Assembly (NCBI GenBank): GCA_028565635.1
Contig: JAOXYB010040772.1
Coordinates: forward strand, 1-13,053
Direction: 5' to 3'
From: Phoronis ovalis
Taxonomy: Eukaryota; Phoronida; Phoronidae
Length of the DNA stretch: 13,053 bases
Shown here: positions 7,290 to 13,053 of the stretch, piece by piece
Layout: each line of letters begins with the position of its first letter
How positions within the stretch are numbered: position 1 is the first letter of the stretch
The notes under the pieces: generated by a model
Database searches by the model: none
What the model was told of the DNA's origin: nothing
Seen by the model: the letters and a program-made list of their open reading frames with translations, nothing else
Made by a program: the position numbers and the translations under genes

Positions 7290-8117
7290 TACTCAATGCT
7301 GCAGTTTTTCTTCACGGTACCTTAAATATTATAAACGTATCCTAAATGATTCTTTACAATTTTTTAGTACAATTTGTCACTTGGTTGTTTGAATTTATTT
7401 CCTCTTTAATACCTAAATTTGATAACCTCTTCACGAATTAATATTTGAACCGTCAGATGGGTGTTGGTTGCTCACCGTAACACTTTTTTAATTTCGATAT
7501 TGTCAAAATTCTGAGAAAATCAACATCATTATATGTATATTGTCAAGATGCACAGCCTTCGACAGTTCATACTAAATTTTTTTCAAAATAGTTTAATATA
7601 ATCAGAATTAAATAATTTCAACAATTACATTGTTCATGTAATGCGATTTTAAATTAATAGTAATTGAATGAATGGAAATTTTATCTCAAGTTAGTTATTG
7701 TTTTTTTTCAACTTGCAACGTTCAAATCACAGCATACATGATAGATATGCACACTTGCACACTCCAAAAAGTTATGAACTTATGAATAATTATCATATTC
7801 ACTTTAACTGACTCGAGATATTCTTCTTCATTGCTGGATGCAGTGGTGTTCGCTAGACCATCGTTTCCGTCCGTTGATTGTTTATTATATGTCTTCTATG
7901 TTCAATTTGATTGAACACCACATCAACCATAGTCTTCGGGATATCTTTATTTCACTTAAACTAGCAGTTATTGATGTAAGTTTTTATATCATGATAACTA
8001 TTATACAGTAAACATCCTTACTAGGTGACTTTTCTGCTCAGACTGAATTTGCAGTAAAGTATGGACAGTTATGTTCACCCAAATCACCAGTCATTACAAA
8101 CGCGTATATAGTGTGTA
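7290..8117. other. Intergenic AT-rich stretch
   Basis: Apart from the minus-strand frame at 7722-7895, no coding signal was found. A 9-base inverted pair GTGGTGTTC / GAACACCAC lies at about 7842 and 7913, with the quasi-palindrome TTCAATTTGATTGAA just before the second arm. Their meaning is unclear. Confidence 0.5.
7722..7895 (-). other. Possible GPCR N-terminal exon or unrelated open frame
   Basis: A 57-codon frame without ATG begins after TAG at 7896. It carries STDGNDGLANTTASSNEEEY, an acidic stretch with an N-glycosylation site (NTT), then LESVKVNMIII. Such sequence is typical of extracellular GPCR N-termini, and it lies upstream of the receptor relic on the same strand. No TM1 follows, and the hydrophobic end reaches a stop at 7722. 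It may also be chance. Confidence 0.2.
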
Positions 8118-8704
8118 CAGGGTATCACGAAAGTGATAGAACACACTTTGATGTATAAAGATAACTGACATTGATTTCAATAACCAAAAAGCAATTGCGA
8201 ATATTACCTTTGCCCTAAGTGAATTTTTCTTTTAGTTTACATAGAAACCGCAGCGCCAAAAACACAAAAAACAATAGTTTTACATACCAGTATTAACAAT
8301 AAATTTAAGAAAAAGTTGTCATAATCCTTTTTGCACCAGACGAGTAGTTATTACATGCTCGCTGAAAGATCCCAAGGGTCAACATATATAATACACCTAA
8401 TGAAATTATAGGTGTATTATTATCTAATGTAACATAATGCAAACAGAACATATATTATCAAACAGTCGAGTAAGTGCTTTTTGTCCATGTTTAATTTACT
8501 TTTTCACAATCTAGGAAACAAATATTTGTAAATATACAGGAATTTGTTAATTAGCTTAATTTTAGAAACATTTGTATGCAAGGAGATCGTAATCTAAATA
8601 ACTTCGCATGGAAGTCATATAAACCTACAGTGAACCGACAGTGAATATTCAAAAACGACTGTAATTGTAAGATCAAATCAAACGGTGACTTTTGTGTCAC
8701 CCTG
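8118..8704. mobile_element. Mariner/Tc1-type MITE with TA target sites
   Basis: CAGGGTATCACGAAAGT at 8118-8134 and the inverted CAGGGTGACACAAAAGT at 8688-8704 match at 14 of 17 bases, and each is flanked outside by TA (8116-8117 and 8705-8706). The CAGGG...AAAGT end and TA duplication are the hallmark of the IS630/Tc1/mariner superfamily. The 587-base body is AT-rich with no transposase frame, so it is a non-autonomous copy. A perfect hairpin lies inside it. Confidence 0.82.
8388..8420. repeat. Perfect 12-bp hairpin inside the MITE
   Basis: ATAATACACCTA (8388-8399) is followed by a 9-base loop and its exact complement TAGGTGTATTAT (8409-8420), roughly at the centre of the mobile element. Confidence 0.8.
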
Positions 8705-9480
8705 TACTAGGTGTTTTGTGAAACTAAAGACGTGATGATACTAAATGATACTTTTGTATTTAGTTGTACAAGCCTGTTATATACAAGATTTATTGCATTA
8801 ATGTTTGTTTTTGTTTATAATCACCTACAAGTTTGCATTGCTATTTAGTACAAATTACTTGTGTATTATGTAACTATCATGTTTAATTACTAACGGACGT
8901 AATTAAAATAAAATTAAACATGTTAAGAAGTAATTGCCATATATTTTGACTGTGAAGACAAATTTTAACAGGGAACTCGTAATTATGTACTGGGTGGAAC
9001 AAAAGTATTTAAGCCCGGCGTTGGCACATAGCTTTATTTACTTTCAGCCATTTAATTAAACTTGTTTACATAAAGTTATATGCCAGAAGAAACGGTATAA
9101 TCAGATTAGAATAAACATGTCTATGTTACAGTTTTTTAAACCTGCTATTTCATGGTATAATGCCGAGGAAAAAAATATTTCTATTATTATAAAATTCATA
9201 AATTCATTCGTTTTCATTGTGGCTTTATTAAAATATACTGATAAATGATTTTATGCAATATGCAATGAGATGTGTGGTTCAGAAAACTGTGACACAGAAT
9301 TTTTTATGATTTATAGAAGTAACATGCATTTATTACATAACTAGATTTTACATTTACAACTCCTATACAAATCCAGACCCTTTGTAAATCTAGTTTTATG
9401 AGTATTTGCCCGAAGTATTCGCTATCAAATTCAAATCTTTTTTTTATTCGTCATACGTATCAGAATATCACAACAAAGGC
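8705..9480. other. Intergenic AT-rich stretch
   Basis: Apart from the small inverted repeat at 8878-8922 and a transposon-end-like motif near 8987 (TACTGGGTGGAACAAAAGT), nothing coding or structured was recognised. Confidence 0.55.
8878..8922. repeat. 11-bp inverted repeat
   Basis: CATGTTTAATT (8878-8888) and AATTAAACATG (8912-8922) are perfect complements around a 23-base loop. They could form a hairpin. No gene context gives it a role. Confidence 0.6.
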
Positions 9481-9482
9481 CG

Positions 9483-9606
9483 TTAGCGATGTCGCAAGAT
9501 CAACAAAATAGAGGCAAAAATAACATGCAGCACAAAGCTCAGCATATATACAGCAACTGATACATCAGGGTCGAATGTTTCTTTTGAATACAACCACCAA
9601 ACAAGT
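9483..9606 (-). CDS. Possible terminal exon of a membrane protein
   Basis: On the minus strand, after a weak acceptor CAACCTAAG, one base plus 40 codons run to TAA at 9485-9483. The peptide starts LVWWLYSKETFDPDVSVAVY, then has a continuous hydrophobic helix (MLSFVLHVIFASILLIL), and ends RHR before the stop. This is the classic layout of a last transmembrane helix with a short basic cytosolic end. I do not recognise the family. No upstream exon with a matching phase was secured, although hydrophobic or start-like fragments lie at 11213-11133 and about 9872-9842 on the same strand. It may be a chance open frame. Confidence 0.28.
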
Positions 9607-9609
9607 CTT

Positions 9610-11480
9610 AGGTTGTGTTCAAATTATGTGAATAAAATATTACTTCTTATGTCTTGAGTACAGTAGTATCAGGTACTATAGGGATTGATTAGTAAGTCCA
9701 AATACTTTTTGTTACGATGAGACGAAATACTCAAACATTTATGTGAGCATTATGGTATGCGAAAATATTTTTATGTGGAACTACCGTTTAGATCTAAAAG
9801 AAATATATATAAATACTACCAGTTTGACTCAGTATCTTACCACTGGTGACATTTAAGTCTTCAACCATTCGTTTTCTTACGCGAAAGGTAAACAGATTAA
9901 ATTGTATAACAGATAACAGTAATGAAATTTCCACAAGATCGCGCAAATTAAGTAGTTAATCATGAATTTGATTCAATTTAAAATCAACAATTTTGTGCTG
10001 ATCTGACTACAAATAATAGCCATGTCGTAAAAGTACATTCTATGAAACAGATGCATGACAACAGAGAATTTAAGAAAATTGTTGGAGTTACAAAACAATT
10101 AGTTTGTACAGGACATATACTGCCGATGCATTCTTCTGATGTAAATGCAAACATATACATGATTTATACAGGATGACTTAGGTATACTAGTTTCGTTGCT
10201 GTCGAATTTATAAGTTAAAACGTTGAAATTTTATGAGAAATCCAACTTTACTCATAAAGATAAGTTATTTATAAAATTTATAATTTATGAAAGTATAATG
10301 CTAGGACTTGCCCAAGACAGCCTAGCTAAAACAATTAACAGTTTAATTTAAATCATTATTAGTGTGGGCATATGCTTTGGAACCAAAATTACATCTTCTA
10401 AAGTTTCATTGTATGCCTTTTGGAACCTAACTAAAATTTTAATTATAAATATAAGCTTCATAATTCTAAGTATTGACTTTAATTGATATTTTAATCAGAG
10501 TCAGGATATAAAAAATGTCATTTTAGACTGTCCTTGCATTCGTGAACAAAGTTCTTTACTATTCGGGATTATTTGGATGATTAATAATTGGTAGTGTCTT
10601 ACTTCCGCGTATTCGTATCATGCAGAATTGACAAGAACATGACACACTGCGATAACGTCGTTTACAGAAGACTCAAATCCTTGTCAGTGTTAAACTTGCG
10701 ATTACAGTAGGCCAAACAGATATTTCACTGAAGTTATAAATACACGGTTTCAGGCTCAACTTTCTATAGGTTTCCTTTACATGGTATAATTGAAAATCAT
10801 CCGCCATATAACAGAAACATACGTGTACCCATCCTTAGTTTTTATTTTGATTTGTAATTTGTAATTGAGTTTAGGACTTGTTTTCGGCATGTTTCCTTTT
10901 AATTAAAATGCATTTAATAGAGGGACATGGACATATTTTTAACAGATCAGTATTACTAAAGAATATAAGCATTAATAATTTTAAAAACCTTTTTAATATA
11001 CCGAATCTTAAAAAGTACGACAAATATTATTCAATCACACGAGGCTTCAACTTTTGTTTGATATACACATACCTAGTGGGTGACATGACACTGTAAACAG
11101 TATGTAGCCGTCATAAATCACGGCATATTTAGTCACCAGTAGGTCCACGAGCCCGGGTCCACGAGTGTCAGAAGCACAGGTGACATAAATAATAATAAGT
11201 AAGCCAGTGCTAGCTAGATGTACTCCGGCGGTATTGAAACCCTCGGTACATTATTATATCACTATCATGTACACTATCTTTGATTGGAGATTAGCACACC
11301 TGTTTGAAATAATACACCACTTAGATATGATGTGTCTGTTCTCAACAGACATTGTTTCTTATTACTGTAAATAAACATCAGAGTTGCACTGTATCAATCT
11401 TAGTAATTCGGCGATTTTTTTTTATATTGTATTAGTATAGAAGAAAATAACCGTGAATTATTGAAAGCAATATTTAAGAA
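9610..11480. other. Long intergenic stretch, presumably holding the promoter of the right-hand gene
   Basis: Very AT-rich. A 72-codon ATG-started frame at 10878-11096 shows low-complexity AT-driven composition and no domain. GGTCCACGAG is repeated at 11142-11151 and 11156-11165 around CCCGGG. TATAAATA at about 10736 resembles a TATA box but lies about 740 bases before the start codon at 11481. No firm promoter can be named. Confidence 0.5.
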
Positions 11481-11510
11481 ATGAAGCATAACCACCGACT
11501 GCACATAATG
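11481..11510 (+). CDS. First coding exon of the unrecognised gene (30 nt)
   Basis: ATG in the context TTTAAGAAATGA starts MKHNHRLHIM and stops at the consensus donor ATG|GTAAGT. TAA lies two codons upstream in frame, so this is a credible start. An alternative start is the ATG at 11722, in frame with the next exon but in a poorer context. Confidence 0.5.
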
Positions 11511-12994
11511 GTAAGTAGCAACTATCTTTTTCCAACGTATTTCACTTCATACAGGCATAGATCTAGAGATCTGAAGGAAAAATTAGAAGCCAACAATCAT
11601 GAGTGACAGCTAAGAACATTATAATTTTATAAAGTTTTAAAAAGCGTTTGTGTTTCAGATATTGGTATACATTCCTTCGATAAAATTATTGTAAATATCA
11701 TAAAAGAGTTTACCGGCATTCATGTATCAGCACAACGGAAGAAATCGAAAAGAACGACGAGTGACTTATCCAGCAGCAAGGAAGCAGCATGTCCCAATTT
11801 ACCACAGACCGTCTATTTCCTCTTTGCATGGTCTTCATGACAGTGATTCGAGTATTATAGATAAATCAAGTGATAATAATGACGCGTTCTCATCGAACAC
11901 ATCTCTGGATAAGTCTCAAAGAAAACTGTCACTTTCCGCCAGAAATAGTTATGTAGGATCTGTATTTGACGGACAGATACCAAGAAGTCAAGACAGCAGC
12001 AACTCGTTTGGGAGATCAAGGTATAGAATAATTGATAGAAGCTGGTATTTTGTTTGCAACTGTACCCTGGCAGTAACAATCGGTTAAATGAAAACACCCG
12101 GATGAGATCGAAATGGACTGTGACTATATATTATATGTCCATGACAGAATAATAAAAAGTAAAAGTCCTTAAAATTCTTAATTTTAAACAACGAAATAAA
12201 ATATGCCGACTATTCGCTGCTTCATTTAAGTCGTATGCATAAGTTGAAGAAAAAACATATACGTACGTATAACTGACTTTTATTATCAACAGTCCCCCAG
12301 AACAACCCCGTTTAAGTACAATCATTGCTAAATTGTGAAATCGCCGGTTTTAAAACCAATTTCTCAGTGTTAACATTTGTTTGATGTTTCATTTATTTCA
12401 ATATTTACTATCATAGGCTTTCTACAGAGTCAAATGTACTGAATCATTTAGGACTGAGAATGTCTCCTTCAGCTACCGCTAGGAGAGAACTTAGCAGCGT
12501 GGTCCAGGCTGAAATGAAACGAGTAATGTCCAGGGGAAAGTGTGATCGGAAAAAACGTTGGAGTAAATACATGTATAAGAAGGTAATCACGCATCTATTT
12601 ACGTATCCGTAAAAGTACTAAATCTCTCTATCTCCTTAAAGGTTCCATAAAGTAAATTTATGTAATTGTCTCGTTGAAATATTCTACCCATACAATTCAT
12701 GCTCATGAATATGTATTCTTTAGCTCTACCGTGTCCAAAATCAACGAAAAAAATATAGCTGACTAAATTACATGTTGATGGAAATCACTGTCAACAAAAT
12801 AAATTATATTACACGCTAGTAATATCATTTTTGGAAAGCAATATTTTTTTTTGCCTTGAATGAGTTTGATGGTTTTGTATCTTCATCACAAGGCATGGAC
12901 AAAAAGTTTAAACGTTTGAATGCGTTATCCGCTAGGTAACACCTATTGAAATAAGTTTTCTCTTCTATTTTAGCTGACTCGGGATTACGAAACG
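11481..12994 (+). CDS. Unrecognised Ser-rich, basic protein, first five exons (spliced)
   Basis: Exons 11481-11510, 11731-12018, 12293-12315, 12428-12582 and 12974-12994 join in phase (0, 2, 1, 0, 0) to a continuous frame that runs off the right edge through a donor at 12995. The start ATG has an A at -3 and a TAA in frame just upstream. The first 140 or so residues are rich in Ser, Asn, Asp, Arg and Lys (SISSLHGLHDSDSSIIDKSS, SLDKSQRKLSLSARNS) and are probably disordered with phosphorylation-type sites. Then come LNHLGLRMSPSATARRELSS and a basic helix-like part (VVQAEMKRVMSRGKCDRKKR, WSKYMYKKLTRDYET). No catalytic motif, signal peptide or membrane segment is visible and I do not recognise the family. 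The function is unknown, and the folded domains presumably lie beyond the window. Confidence 0.62.
11731..12018 (+). CDS. Ser-rich exon of the unrecognised gene
   Basis: It follows CATGTATCAG and reads HNGRNRKERRVTYPAARKQH through SSNTSLDKSQRKLSLSARNS to DSSNSFGRS, ending at AG|GTATAG in phase 2. The frame stays open for 95 codons with complex composition, unlike the flanking DNA. A second frame (QRKKSKRTTSDLSSSKEAAC) is open over the first 35 codons but dies at TGA, so it is the shadow. Confidence 0.7.
12293..12315 (+). CDS. 23-nt microexon of the unrecognised gene
   Basis: Acceptor TTTTATTATCAACAG, donor TTTAA|GTACAA. It takes the phase-2 end of the previous exon and delivers the phase-1 end that the next exon needs, reading (S)PPEQPRL(K). 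Without it the neighbours are out of frame with each other. The donor is weak; a later GTGAAA site at about 12335 would leave the wrong phase. Confidence 0.5.
12428..12582 (+). CDS. Basic exon of the unrecognised gene
   Basis: Strong acceptor GGCTTTCTACAG and donor AAG|GTAATC. Only one frame is open: two bases plus 51 codons reading SNVLNHLGLRMSPSATARRE and on to KKRWSKYMYKK. The many Arg/Lys and the AEMKRVMSRGK segment suggest an amphipathic helix. Confidence 0.75.
12583..12973 (+). other. Intron of the unrecognised gene
   Basis: Begins GTAATC and ends in the pyrimidine-rich acceptor TTTTCTCTTCTATTTTAG. AT-rich, with no open frame or repeat of note. Confidence 0.65.
12974..12994 (+). CDS. 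21-nt microexon of the unrecognised gene
   Basis: Lies between the strong acceptor TTCTATTTTAG and the consensus donor ACG|GTGAGT. Its seven codons (LTRDYET) are in phase 0 with the exon ending at 12582, giving ...YMYKKLTRDYET. The splice sites on both sides are among the best in the window. The next exon is outside. Confidence 0.6.
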
Positions 12995-13053
12995 GTGAGT
13001 AGAATACTTTAAAGCCATCATGATGACACGATGAAACACAATACATATATATA

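Noticed and set aside
10878-11096. 72-codon ATG-started frame before the right-hand gene
   Set aside because: Its composition is dominated by Asn, Ile, Phe, Leu and Lys as expected from AT-rich random sequence, with no domain and no upstream signals.
11142-11165. Repeated GGTCCACGAG around CCCGGG
   Set aside because: Two 10-base copies only, with no known binding-site match or larger repeat context.
12131-13046. Minus-strand frames over the right-hand gene
   Set aside because: They run antisense to spliced plus-strand exons and introns and show no domains or splice structure.

Overview
The window looks like nuclear DNA of a metazoan, most likely a marine invertebrate and possibly a cnidarian. 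It is AT-rich, has no operons or ribosome binding sites, and its short coding blocks are bounded by AG acceptors and GT(A/G)AG donors. Several decayed DNA transposons lie in introns and between genes. The cnidarian suggestion is only a soft impression, from a repeat with a GGGGTACTC-type end and a relic aminergic-like receptor; no ribosomal or mitochondrial marker is present.

Layout. (1) Positions 596-5299, plus strand: the 3' part of a split gene for a cyclic-nucleotide-binding-domain protein resembling CNBD2 (CRIS). Six exons are well supported, and one or two tiny extra exons are possible. The 5' end of the gene lies left of the window. Its introns hold two transposon relics: a long-inverted-repeat MITE-like element at 31-471, and a dead Tc1/mariner-type element at about 3147-4087 with readable transposase fragments. 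(2) Positions 6198 to about 7290, minus strand: a broken class A aminergic-like GPCR (muscarinic/histamine-like). It has at least three frame breaks and is interrupted in transmembrane helix 2 by a roughly 340-base AT-rich repeat. (3) Positions 7300-11480: mostly non-coding DNA with a 587-base TA-flanked mariner-type MITE (8118-8704), perfect hairpins, and one or two exon-like minus-strand fragments encoding hydrophobic peptides. (4) Positions 11481 to the right edge, plus strand: the first five exons of an unrecognised gene. They encode a short start exon, a Ser-rich probably disordered segment, a 23-base microexon, a basic segment and a 21-base microexon. The gene continues past the window.

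No pathway links the two split genes. They share a strand and face the same way. Whether the right-hand gene is a tandem relative of the left-hand one cannot be decided here, because one shows only its 3' half and the other only its 5' end. No tRNA, rRNA, CRISPR array or bacterial-type regulatory element was seen.
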